Shown: piece after piece, positions 20,961 to 32,700 of the stretch
Numbering within the stretch: position 1 is the stretch's first letter
Layout: each line of letters starts with the position of its first letter
Assembly: GCA_950097015.1 (NCBI GenBank)
Contig: CATNEN010000038.1
Span: forward strand, 17,990,001-18,054,000
Length of the DNA stretch: 64,000 nt
Reading direction: 5' to 3'
Source of the DNA: Macrostomum hystrix
Lineage: Eukaryota; Platyhelminthes; Macrostomidae
Translations under genes and position numbers: made by a program
Notes under the pieces: model-generated
Databases searched by the model: none
Told to the model about the DNA's origin: nothing
What the model saw: the letters and a program-made list of their open reading frames with translations, nothing else

Positions 20961-21860
20961 CCCAGATGCTTGAAGCGTGTTCTTTCTACTGTTAAGAGTT
21001 TTGCCCCAATAGTGCGTAAACTAGACGACAAGCCTCCAAGCCTTCTCTCTGTTGATGCTGCCTAAATGAAAGCATTCGATTTTCTCACTACGTATTCGAC
21101 CTTAAAACCGATGGATCGCCAAGTCAAAAGTGCAAAACCCGAAATGAAAATGTTTAAGTCTTGTGAATGTGAAGTCATGTGCTACGGCGATGAGAAAGTT
21201 TTTGAAACGACTCAATTTTTCGGTCCGAAAAAAATGTAATTTTTGGCCCATTTTCTACCTATCATTGTGTCGTGGGTTTTAACTACGATTTTTTACTCTA
21301 GCAGATATGAATCTATTGCTGTCCTCGCTTTCAATAATAAGGCAGTTGTAACAACCTAACCAGTTTTCATGGTAAATGCTGCACAGATTTTGAAAGAAAA
21401 AAATGCGAAAATACCGATAGTAGCTTGCTTGACAATGCGATCTGGGCGTACCTGTTTTCCCCTATTGTTCTTGCGATACGCACTGAACTAACAATCGAGA
21501 ACCCATTGGGTAAATATATTTAACAAATTTAGCTGCAGTCAGTGGGTGGGGGTCGTGTCGTATCGTTCTACTTCGTCTTGAGAACTGGCGGCATGCCAAA
21601 GGCGTGTACGATGATCAGACATCTTTTTACAGCGTATATAAATTGAAGGACAGACCTGCTACTGTATTCCGCCGTTGTCAATTAGTGCATTTTGCATTTC
21701 CTACGAAGCGTAGAATTAGAGGCTGAATAGATTTGCGGAATAGACAAAGCAATGTAAAACCTGAAATTGTTTGTTTTTGAATCTACTGTTGATAGGAGAT
21801 AGCGGCTCTTTCGTAGACTGTTTTGGCTGTAGGTTCATTAATAGAGTGAATTGACCGTTG
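20961..21860. other. Intergenic, no gene seen
   Basis: Sequence between the opsin and the 28-bp array. No coding frame with family features was seen. It may hold decayed repeat sequence. Confidence 0.4.
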
Positions 21861-21864
21861 TCTC

Positions 21865-22405
21865 GTTTGAAGACTGGTTTAGTTGTCGGCTCGTTTGAAA
21901 ACTGGTTTGGTTGTCGGCTCGTTTGAAGACTAGTTTGGTTGTCGGCTCGTTTGAAGACTGGTTTGGTTTTCGGCTCGTTTGAAGACTGGTTTGGTTATCG
22001 GCTCGTTTGAAAACTGGTTTGGTTGTCGGCTCGTTTGAAGACTAGTTTGGTTGTCGGCTCGTTTGAAGACTGGTTTGGTTTTCGGCTCGTTTGAAGACTG
22101 GTTTGGTTATCGGCTCGTTTGAAAACTGGTTTGGTTGTCGGCTCGTTTGAAGACTAGTTTGGTTGTCGGCTCGTTTGAAGACTGGTTTGGTTATCGGCTC
22201 GTTTGAAAACTGGTTTGGTTGTCGGCTCGTTTGAAGACTGGTTTGGTTGTCGGCTCGTTTGAAGACTGGTTTGGTTGTCGGCTCGTTTGAAGACTGGTTT
22301 GGTTGTCGGCTCGTTTGAAAACTGGTTTGGTTGTCGGCTCGTTTGAAGACTGGTTTGCTGTCGGCTCGTTTGAAGACTGTTTTAGTTGCCGGCTAGTTTA
22401 AAGAC
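21865..22405. repeat. 28-bp minisatellite with a four-unit higher-order repeat
   Basis: Unit GGCTCGTTTGAAGACTGG plus TTTGGTTGTC, about 19 copies. Four consecutive variants (AAAACTGG..GTTGTC, AGACTAG..GTTGTC, AGACTGG..GTTTTC, AGACTGG..GTTATC) repeat as a 112-bp block; the marker GAAAACTGG occurs at 21897 and again at 22009. It lies downstream of the CBF-beta gene. Confidence 0.95.
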
Positions 22406-22552
22406 TCGGGGATTGATTATCGGCTTGAATGTCTTTCAAAAAGGCTAAATAAGCTAACTAAAACAGCCATGCACAGTTTTTTGCGGACAATAAAATTAAA
22501 CGTTAGTTTCACTCAGAAAATATTGCTCTGGTGTTAAAATGTCAAAATATTT

Positions 22553-22558
22553 TTTATT
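22553..22558 (-). promoter_or_regulatory. Probable polyadenylation signal of the CBF-beta gene
   Basis: AATAAA on the minus strand, about 110 bp after the stop codon at 22667. Confidence 0.45.
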
Positions 22559-22666
22559 TTTAGTATTATTAGTAAGAAACGAAAAAGGACGACATTGTTT
22601 TTGACTTGTTTGCTTTTGTTTTGTTAAGTATACTATCCTTTTTTGCTTGCCAGCGAATTGAATAAA

Positions 22667-24811
22667 TTAAGTAAACATTTTTTCTACAACAGATTTAGAC
22701 CTTTCTTGAAGTCTTTCGTACTCTCGCAGCTGCTGTACAAGATGCCTGCTCTCGGTCTGGAAGTGAATCGGTATTATCGAAGCATTCGCTTTTCTCAATA
22801 TGCCTTGAGAACTATTTACATGTGAGTCCTATCAGAACCCGGATTAATTTTTTATTTTTGCATGACCTTTGTAAAGCGATCCTGCCTAGTCCTACCTGTT
22901 TCTCAAGCGTTCCAATTAACCTTCCAGTCAGCTAGAGTACAGCCCACAAAGCGACTCACCTCGGCCCCAGTCGGGTCGAACTCGACTCTGCCCCAGCCGC
23001 TGAGCGTGGACTCGTCAAGGCAACCACGCCAAATCACGCAGACTCCGTTCAGGATGAAGCGAGATGTCAGGTGAATCTGCAGTGTGAAGTTCATTCTGGC
23101 TGCACGACTTCTCAAGTCTTCGAGTTTACTATGAGTAGTGCGATTAACACTCACCAATCCATCGCCAGGGAATCGGCACTGCTGTTGAGTGACCCGCCTC
23201 TGACCCATAGGTTTTTGGGTCCACTGATTGTCGTCAAGCACCAGGTGAAGCGGCAGACCCAAAGGTACGACAGTCTACAGGTTATCGACAGCATTAAAAA
23301 GCATTAGAGGTTGTAGCGCAGATGCGTCGGTTGGAGTCGAAATTTTGGTGAATGGCCACCTCTACAACCCACGGACTGATCAGACGGTACAAAGCCTTTG
23401 GATCATGCACATTAAATAGCTGTGGCTGTGCCACTGGCTGTACATCTGTCATGCGTACATCTGTCACATGCGTGCATCTGTCATGCGTACATCTGTCACA
23501 TGCGTGCATCTGTCATGCGTACATCTGTCACATGGGTACATCTGTCACATGCGTACATCTGTCACATGCGTACATCTGTCACATGGGTACATCTGTCATA
23601 TGCGTACATCTGTCACATGCGTACATCTGCCACATGCGTGCATCTGTCATGCGTACATCTGTCACATGCGTACATATGTCACATGGGTACATCTGTCACA
23701 TGGGTACATCTGTCACATGCGTACATCTGTCACATGCGTACTATCTCCAAAATTAATCGAACAATCGCCATGAAAATGGGGTGGGCGTCGTAGGACGGCT
23801 TTAAAAGTTAGCTCGTTGTAAAGGGCGGAAATCTTTGATCAGCATGGTGGACTTTCATGAAAATCGTTCATTCGGTTTGGGAGATATCGTGAAGGTGGGC
23901 AGTGGGTATTTTAAATTCATCACTGAAGTCTTTTCCTCGAGGGGTGGTCGTTTTTTACGGTTAAAAGTATAAAAAACGTAAATTGCGTTAATTCACCTGC
24001 GCATTTATCAAGTGCCGACGCACAAATTTTTCCCCAATTAGTGACGGGATCTGAGCAGATGAGCAGATGACGCCCACCTATAGCTGCCGAAGCAGCAGAA
24101 GAGCTGTGCCATACCGCATACACTGCTGGCTGCAGCAGCATCTAGTATGCGTCAGCTGCCAGGTCGCCTGGGCTGGTGAGGGCTTAGTTGTAAAACCACG
24201 CGACAGCAAAATTTGGAATTCTGGCATGCAGTTTTTTCCTTTGTTTTCTCCCTCATCTGTCTCTTGGCTTTCCTCTCTGTCAGACTTCCTTTTCTGTCTC
24301 AAACAGTTGTCCAATTATGGTTGGGCGAAGTTGAAAAGCATTGCTAAATGCTAAACTAGTCCAGTGCTCCAAGGTATAAAAACTACGACTTGTAAAATAT
24401 AAGTTAAAGTCCGTTTCTGGCACTAGATTCACCGAGCTCGATTCCGCGGCGAGGCCACATTCATTTTGGGGCGCAGCCAATCACAGTACCAGTGAGTCGC
24501 AGCCAATCACAGTACCAGTGAGTCGCAGCCAATCACAGTACCAGTGAGACACCCGTGAGTTAGTAGCTTACCAGGGTTAGATTGCCCTTGTGCAGCTCCT
24601 GCAGGAGGATGCTTCGTCTGTCACTGGGATGTTTGTCAGTGTGCAGCGGGTATTTAACCTGCAGTCAGTTAAAGGATTTGAATGTCATGATCGGTGTTAT
24701 TCATTTAGTCAGATTAAACAGTCTACAGCTTACAGAGTGGTTGCAGGAGAGCAGTCTGAGTAGATGATCGTTCTCAAACTTGGTTTCCTGGTCTGGCACA
24801 ACCCGAGGCAT
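22667..24811 (-). CDS. CBFB: Core-binding factor beta subunit (5 exons, 163 residues)
   Basis: Exons: 24811-24734, 24658-24572, 23274-23155, 23076-22960 and 22756-22667. All introns are phase 0 with GT-AG borders, and the total is 492 nt. The protein starts MPRVVPDQETKFEND, the hallmark CBF-beta N terminus. Exon 4 has FILNGVCVIW, the central signature. Exon 5 is a charged helix ending VVEKMFT. CBF-beta has no DNA-binding activity of its own; it binds the Runt domain of RUNX factors in the nucleus and raises their DNA affinity. It is slightly shorter than the vertebrate protein (about 182 residues) because of a shorter C-terminal tail. The middle (exon 3, NQWTQKPMGQRR) is the most divergent part. 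Intron 2 contains a SINE-A head, a SINE-B tail and minisatellites. The start is fixed by family alignment. Confidence 0.92.
23330..23440 (+). repeat. SINE-B 3' fragment
   Basis: Contains CCACGGACTGATCAGACGG and AAATAGCTGTGGCTGTGCCA followed by GGCTGTACATCTGT, which aligns with the tail of the SINE-B copy at 12672-12960. The minisatellite at 23440 starts inside this tail. Confidence 0.65.
23440..23742. repeat. 15/17-bp minisatellite in CBF-beta intron 2
   Basis: Tandem CATCTGTCACATGCGTA (17 bp) mixed with CATCTGTCATGCGTA (15 bp) and GGGTA variants, about 18 units. The first unit is continuous with the SINE-B tail GGCTGTACATCTGTCATGCG. Confidence 0.93.
23745..23930 (+). repeat. Single arm of the foldback repeat family
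   Basis: Matches the copy at 20604-20960 in GTTAGCTCGTTGTAAAG, GCGGAAATCTTTGATCAG and GTGGACTTTCATGAAAATCG, and in the terminal region. It directly follows the minisatellite. Confidence 0.6.
24424..24550 (+). repeat. SINE-A head fragment and 26-bp triplication
   Basis: Bases 24424-24478 are the SINE-A B-box region (GAGCTCGATTCCGCGGCGAG). They run straight into three copies of a 26-bp unit, CAGCCAATCACAGTACCAGT plus GAGTCG. Each unit contains a CCAAT motif. It lies in intron 2 of the CBF-beta gene, near exon 2. Confidence 0.8.
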
Positions 24812-25044
24812 GACTCCGAGGCCGCTTGAGGATCATTGGCTTTCTGAAAGTCCACTTTGAATGTCACCCTGGCTTAATATTCTGGCGTGAAACCACAGCT
24901 CACAAAAGTTTGAGAAAAAACAGCCAATGAGAGCAATTTTCCTGTGTATTTGTTTCAGCCAATCAGCCAATCATGAGAACAGATGTTGCTAAAGGCACAG
25001 AGATACTCTTCTAGATATTCTTAAACTGGTAAGAAGTGCAAAAG

Positions 25045-25700
25045 GCCTCTGCCTCTGCCTCTGCCTCCTCTGCCTCCTCTGCCTCTGCCTCCTCTGCCTC
25101 CTCTGTCTCCTCTGCCTCCTCTGCCTCTGCCTCCTCTGCCTCCTCTGCCTCTGCCTCCTCTGCCTCCTCTGCCTCCTCTGCCTCCTCTGCCTCTGCCTCC
25201 TCTGCCTCTGCCTCCTCTGCCTCTGCCTCCTCTGCCTCCTCTGCCTCCTCTGCCTCCTCTGCCTCTGCCTCCTCTGCCTCTGCCTCCTCTGCCTCCTCTG
25301 CCTCCTCTGCCTCTGCCTCCTCTGCCTCCTCTGCCTCTGCCTCCTCTGCCTCCTCTGCCTCTGCCTCCTCTGCCTCCTCTGCCTCCTCTGCCTCTGCCTC
25401 CTCTGCCTCCTCTGCCTCTGCCTCCTCTGCCTCCTCTGCCTCCTCTGCCTCCTCTGCCTCCTCTGCCTCCTCTGCCTCTGCCTCCTCTGCCTCCTCTGCC
25501 TCCTCTGCCTCCTCTGCCTCTACCTCCTCTGCCTCCTCTGCCTCCTCTGCCTCCTCTGCCTCTGCCTCCTCTGCCTCCTCTGCCTCCTCTGCCTCTGCCT
25601 CCTCTGCCTCCTCTGCCTCCTCTGCCTCCGCTGCCTCCTCTGCCTCCTCTGCCTCCTCTGCCTCCTCTGCCTCTGCCTCTTATGCCTCCTCTGCCTCCTT
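25045..25700. repeat. Polypyrimidine-rich 6/9-bp array
   Basis: About 650 bp made of GCCTCCTCT (9 bp) and GCCTCT (6 bp) units, over 85% C+T on the plus strand. It reads through as a Ser/Ala-rich open frame because the units are multiples of 3; no protein is claimed. It lies upstream of the CBF-beta gene, between it and TMEM26. Confidence 0.95.
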
Positions 25701-25719
25701 TAGTGGTTACTGTAAGTAG

Positions 25720-26724
25720 TGCATCAGAAAAGACTATTTTAACGACATCTATTTCTCTGGTTCAGTAACGAAAAGGCACAAAAAAGGTGAAAATGGCATT
25801 GATTGATGATGTGCAAAACAAAGTCTTTCATGAAGGTAGCCGGCTTCCTTGGTGGAAAGAGGAGCGTATCGTCAACGCATTAACACAAGCTTCTGTGGCC
25901 CACAGTATTTTTGTGAACTTTTTACAATGGGGGGGGCACACAACAGAGCAGAAGAGTTTTTTTTGCTGCAATTAACTAGGCCCAGCCATTTGACCCAGAT
26001 TTCCGCTTCAGACTTCAAGTTGCAACTAGATTCGCTTAGACGACTTCAATGCTTAATTTAATAGTCTAGATTAGCAATAGATTCTATTTTTTCATTGTTA
26101 CCACTTAGCTACTAATCATGCTTCCTCTTAACTCACCAGCTCGTGACCCAAAGTAAACGCTGTGTGGCTGTCAGTTCTAGCCGGTACAAAAGCTGTAGAA
26201 TTATTTGTGAGGCTGCACAGGACAATAAAAAATCGGTGTAAAAATGCCAGAAAGGCCCCACAAACAAGCCGGCCGGAAGTGTTTCCAGGTGACCCTGCAG
26301 CCAGCAGAAAGTTGGTTGTATCCGAGTTATCAACATTGTAAATCTGATTGCGGTATGCCTGCTTGCGTGTCCTTCCCTGATAAAGCTCCTCGTATTAAGT
26401 TGGTGGGCAAAGTTCGCCGGTTGAAAAAAAAGATCAAAAAATTATCAAACGATAATGAAGCTGGGAGTTTATTGCAGTTTCCCATACGCCAGGGCCTTCA
26501 CCTAGCAGCCAACGATGGCCAATCGCAGAGACCCGACCAATGGCGATGGAGAGGACAATATCCTCCTGGGAAATCTCCTCTCATTCGGAGCCTGTGTTAC
26601 GTTTCCCTGCGACTATATTTAATGAGAACCGAACAGGCCTGTAGGTAGGACTTTCAAGGGCACCAGGTGCCAAATGTTGAATAGGGTTCAAATTCAGGCA
26701 GTTTCCAAAACCTGTTAGCCAGCA
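25720..26724. other. Region upstream of TMEM26, no firm gene
   Basis: Two plus-strand open frames (25787-25975; 26244-26648) have no recognised family. The second carries a basic stretch VGKVRRLKKKIKKL. They may be decayed element sequence or chance. The TMEM26 promoter and 5' UTR should lie at the right end. Confidence 0.35.
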
Positions 26725-29700
26725 ATGAACTGGTTCACTATCCTGCGCGCATTTCTGGTTCGCATCCTGTTTGCCACCCACGGCATTCTGACCATCACCT
26801 ATCTGTACAAGCAGTCTCGCAAGGCCGAATATTGGTACCTGGCCTCGGCTGTGGTCGGCCTAGTGCTGGAGTCCATTGTTACGTTTGGTGCCAACCAGGG
26901 TCGAGAGTGGAAGTGGTGAGATTCGATCTCAAATGAGTTGAAGCATATTTTTATGCAATTATTACGATCGTTGACTTTCAGGCCAAATTTCATGCAATCT
27001 GGCGCTATGTAAGACCAACGCTATTTCCCCCTGGGTTAAGACCACGGGACTAGTATTTCAAATGCCTGCTTCACAACAGCTCCCAAACCAAATGACTGAT
27101 TTTCGTGAAAGTCCACCAACTGGATCAAACTTTTCCGCCCTTAACGATGAATTAATTTTGAAAGCCGTCCGAGCCAGCATCGTCCAGATGTTCAGTGATT
27201 CTTGTCGGAGACTCTGTGACAAGGACAGCTGACATTGCTCTGTGTAAACATCTATGGCTAATCCATATCGGCTCAAAAATTAAAAAAATTATAAGTATAA
27301 TCAACCCAAAAAGTCTATTTTGATTGGTTACATGGTGAAACTTTGCCACCGGACACCCCAACGAGAATCTTTGAACATCTTGACGATGCCTATGCTTCGT
27401 GATTCTGGAGTTTGTTTCATCGAGTGGAAAATGTTAGCCCGGGAAGTGGATTTTCATGGCGATTTGTTGAAATATTCTAGGAGATGCAGAAAAATGAAAA
27501 TGTGGGATAATTGAAATACCCCCGTGTTCTTTCGTACTTAGCTCTGAGTTTAACACAAAAAACCGTCCATCATCATCATTTGTCATTTGTTAAGGCCACA
27601 GAAATCATTTTCATGATTGATTCGAATAGGAAGGATTTAACAATGAGCTTGCTAAACTACTGAACTCAACGTCGTTGAGCAAGTGGGACCTGGTCACTGC
27701 TCACTGTGAAGCTATTGGGCTGTCCCAGACTGCTCCATTTTGACAATACATCCAGACTTGCAACCCCAATCAAGAGTACTGTGTTTCATTGTTACAGGAA
27801 TTAACAATGGCTTTTATAAAATTGCTTACAATAGCAGAAAACTTGGCCGATCTAGGCCAGAAATCAATGCAATCTGCGCTTCACAGTAGGATTTCAAATA
27901 CCCTTTGCCAACTTCACAATAGGCAGAATGACCCATTTTTGTCAGAGTCGATCACATTAATCTAAATTTTCCGCCTATTCGATGAACTTTCAAAGCCATC
28001 CCTGATTCAGCTATCCACCGATTCTTGTCGAAGATCCTTGCTGACAAGGGAAACTAACGGTCTGTATAAGCCTCTATGGCGAATCAAAATTAGCTCGTAC
28101 TTTTAAAAAAGCTAACAATGTAATTCACACAATATGATCAAATGTAATAGCCGACATGGTTACATGATTTTTTGGTGGTTTTTGCCACCAGATACCCCGA
28201 CGAGAATCGTTGAATATCTTGACGACGCCGATGTGTTTTCCGATTCTGAAAGTTGTTTCATCGGATTGAGTGAAAAAAATTCGAAACTGTCAAGATTAAC
28301 TTGAAATAATAAATGAGTTGCTTCTGACCGACAGAAAAAATGCTCTCCCTCAGCTGGTAAATTTTGGTTTCAAATTCGATCAAGCAATATGGCTTCATCT
28401 GGTATAAGCTGATAGTGAAACGCGGTGCAGAGCAAGGAACGTAATAAAAATAAAACAGGCCTCACAATACTCTCCTCCGTCCAACTATAACAGGAAACTA
28501 TAGCGAGATCCTCTTCCTGTGCGTATTTTTTTCCAAATATATTTTCCTATACACACTATGCTCATAGTGTGAGCTGTATAGGCCATAGTATTTTGATCTC
28601 CATCAGTCTCTTAACTTCACTAGGGCTGATCTGGAATCCAATGGAAGATGAAGCGATTGGATGTCAGTGATACACCTATTATATATTATACAAATGTAAA
28701 TTCAGGCCGTAAATCTCTGTAGGTTTCATATTTATCTTCAAAGTCTCTAAAAGTCACCACAATGTGACACTGAAGTTTCTCATTTTCTATCAGAATCTTA
28801 TTCGCTGACATTGCATTCAAAGTAAGTCAGAAAATTGAGAGATAAGAATAATAATAAGAAAATATTATATTGTATATAATATTTGCTTAGGTAGGTATAT
28901 ATACTATAGGTATAAGTCAGTAACCAGCGCGACCCGACTGGCTATTAAGTCTAGATAGTCTCATTTCGTTTTGAGTTATTTCCCAACTCACATCTACCTC
29001 CGAGTTCAACTGACTCCCGCAAGCACTCAACGGACCAGTTCTCAGTGGTAAACAGCGTTTCAGCATTATATGCCAGTCAATTTCCGCACGCATCAACTTT
29101 TGTGGTTCAATTCGAAATGGCTTTTTTACGATCAAATGGTGCCTCCCAGCTCGCTTGAAAAAAAGTTCGCTGTTGGCAAAATCGGCTTCTTACGCGGCGG
29201 CTCCAGGGCGGGCTGTAAATCTGCTTCCTTGTTTGGGGCATCGATCAATTTCGGATTCGTTCCAAATCCCAATCTGGATCCGACCCGCTATTAGGGAATT
29301 TTTCCACGCGTTGGCGCTTCGGGCGGCAGCTCTGAGAGAAAGCTCATGGAGGTTTAGGGCCTGAGCCAATTCATTTCTTTATTAGCCTTCTCCATCCCCA
29401 GCACTCATGCTGCTCTGCCACTTTGCTTTTAAGTTTCCTCCTTAATAACAATAATTGCAGGAGGGCTGCGGGCAGTGGCACATCGTGGTGACACTAGACC
29501 CGCAGCCAGCGAGGAGGCAATTCTGCCCATTTCGCTGACTCCTGAGCACACACGCACACAGATACTGTACGCAGGCATACGCTCACACAGGTGTGTACAT
29601 CTGCCCTGACTTTCTCATCGTCAGGCAGTGTACATTTCACTGTGCCTTGGAGGTTGGCCCTCAAGGGTGTAAATTGCACGACAAGCCACCAAGCCTTCTC

Positions 29701-32700
29701 TCCGCGGCTGCGCCCCAAATAAATGTGGCCTCGCCGTGGAATCGAACTTAGGGACCGTGGTGCGAGAGGCAAACGCGATAACCGCTCTGCCACCGACCCC
29801 CTTTCCTCCTTGCTCCAGTGCTTTCCATTCAGTCTCCACTACCTCTCTATCTACCTCTCTTCTCTCTCCACTACCTCTCTATCTACCTCTCTTCTCTCTC
29901 CACTACCTCTCTATCTACCTCTCTACACTACTTCTCAATCTACCTATTTTATCTCTCCACTACCTTTCTATCTACCTCTCTTCTTTTTTCTCTTTACCTT
30001 TTGTTTATCTACTTCTCTCCCCACATCCCTAAATCCACTATTATACTCTATTTACTTCTTTAATATCACTCGCCGAGGCAACTGTCATGTTTTTAGACGG
30101 CATTACAAATCATCTTATAGTCTGAGTGAATATACTAAAACAGCAATGCTTTTCAGAAACTGGGACCCAATCGTCTAGCTCTTAGGCACCGCAAACACAG
30201 CCTCAACACACAAGTTAGACTCAAGATCAAGAGAACTTTGTCTTCTCTCTTCTCAAAGACATTTGATCCAATGCTTATTAATTTCTAGAGTAAAATTCTG
30301 AGCCAGAATTTCTACCACTGGGTCATGCGTCTCAAACACAGCAAACCCACATGGCTATTCATGAGATGTTTGAGCTGCTAGATCTTTTCTTTGCTTTATA
30401 AGTACGATAAGTTGTTTATTTAAGTCGCGGCAATCTACAGTAATCAAGAGAGTAATTCCTGTCCTACTTCAAAGTATTGAGTCGAGTATCGCAAAATAAT
30501 TTTGCTTTGTTTTACAGGAGCAAAGCCAGAGCACCCCTAGATGGGAAATCACAATTTATCATGTCAGGACATGAGTGGAACAGTAGTCTCACACAGTCAA
30601 CTTGTGTGTAGCTATGAATGGAACAGTAGTCTCACACAGTCAGCTTGTGTGTAGCTATGAGTGGAACAGTAGTCTCACAGTCAACTTGTGTGTAGCTATG
30701 AATGGAACAGTAGTCTCACACAGTCAGCTTGTGTGTAGCTATGAGTGGAACAGTAGTCTCACACAGTCAACTTGTGTGTAGCTATGAATCGAACAGTAGT
30801 CTCACACAGTCAGCTTGTGTGTAGCTATGAATGGAACAGTAGTCTCACACAGTCAGCTTGTGTGTAGCTATGAATGGAACAGTAGTCTCACAGTCAACTT
30901 GTGTGTAGCTATGAATCGAACAGTAGTCTCACACAGTCAGCTTGTGTGTAGCTATGAATGGAACAGTAGTCTCACACAGTCAACTTGTGTGTAGCTATGA
31001 ATGGAACAGTAGTCTCACACAGTCAACTTGTGTGTAGCTATGAATGGAACAGTAGTCTCACACAGTCAACTTGTGTGTAGCTATGAATGGAACAGTAGTC
31101 TCACACAGTCAGCTTGTGTGTAGCTATGAATGGAACAGTAGTCTCACACAGTCAACTTGTGTGTAGCTATGAATGGAACAGTAGTCTCACACAGTCAACT
31201 TGTGTGTAGCTATGAATGGAACAGTAGTCTCACACAGTCAACTTGTGTGTAGCTATGAGTGGAACAGTAGTCTCACACAGTCAACTTGTGTGTAGCTATG
31301 AATCGAACAGTAGTCTCACACAGTCAACTTGTGTGTAGCTATGAATGGAACAGTAGTCTCACACAGTCAACTTGTGTGTAGCTATGAATGGAACAGTAGT
31401 CTCACAGTCAACTTGTGTGTAGCTATGAATGGAACAGTAGTCTCACAGTCAGCTTGTGTGTAGCTATGAATGGAACAGTAGTCTCACACAGTCAACTTGT
31501 GTGTAGCTATGAATGGAACAGTAGTCTCACACAGTCAACTTGTGTGTAGCTATGAATGGAACAGTAGTCTCACACAGTCAACTTGTGTGTAGCTATGAAT
31601 GGAACAGTAGTCTCACACAGTCAACTTGTGTGTAGCTATGAGTGGAACAGTAGTCTCACAGTCAGCTTGTGTGTAGCTATGAATGGAACAGTAGTCTCAC
31701 ACAGTCAACTTGTGTGTAGCTATGAATGGAACAGTAGTCTCACACAGTCAGCTTGTGTGTAGCTATGAATGGAACAGTAGTCTCACACAGTCAACTTGTG
31801 TGTAGCTATGAATGGAACAGTAGTCTCACACAGTCAGCTTGTGTGTAGCTATGAATGGAACAGTAGTCTCACACAGTCAACTTGTGTGTAGCTATGAATC
31901 GAACAGTAGTCTCACACAGTCAGCTTGTGTGTAGCTATGAATGGAACAGTAGTCTCACACAGTCAGCTTGTGTGTAGCTATGAATGGAACAGTAGTCTCA
32001 CAGTCAACTTGTGTGTAGCTATGAATCGAACAGTAGTCTCACACAGTCAACTTGTGTGTAGCTATGAGTGGAACAGTAGTCTCACACAGTCAACTTGTGT
32101 GTAGCTATGAATGGAACAGTAGTCTTACACAGTCAACTTGTGTGTAGCTATGAATGGAACAGTAGTCTCACACAGTCAACTTGTGTGTAGCTATGAGTGG
32201 AACAGTAGTCTCACAGTCAACTTGTGTGTAGCTATGAATGGAACAGTAGTCTTACACAGTCAACTTGTGTGTAGCTATGAATGGAACAGTAGTCTCACAG
32301 ACAACTTGTGTGTAGCTATGAGTGGAACAGTAGTCTCACACAGTCAACTTGTGTGTAGCTATGAGTGGAACAGTAGTCTCACACAGTCAACTTGTGTGTA
32401 GCTATGAGTGGAACAGTAGTCTCACACAGTCAACTTGTGTGTAGCTATGAGTGGAACAGTAGTCTCACACAGTCAATTTGTGTGTAGCTATGAATGGAAC
32501 AGTAGTCTCACACAGTCAACTTGTGTGTAGCTATGAATGGAACAGTAGTCTCACACAGTCAACTTGTGTGTAGCTATGAGTGGAACAGTAGTCTTACACA
32601 GTCAACTTGTGTGTAGCTATGAATGGAACAGTAGTCTCACACAGTCAACTTGTGTGTAGCTATGAGTGGAACAGTAGTCTCACAGTCAACTTGTGTGTAG

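Noticed and set aside
25036-25719. Ser/Ala-repeat protein of 227 residues
   Set aside because: Pure 6/9-bp pyrimidine repeats read in frame; no signal peptide, domain or splice context.
26244-26648. Small basic protein upstream of TMEM26
   Set aside because: A basic coiled stretch is visible, but no family, splice or paralogue support.
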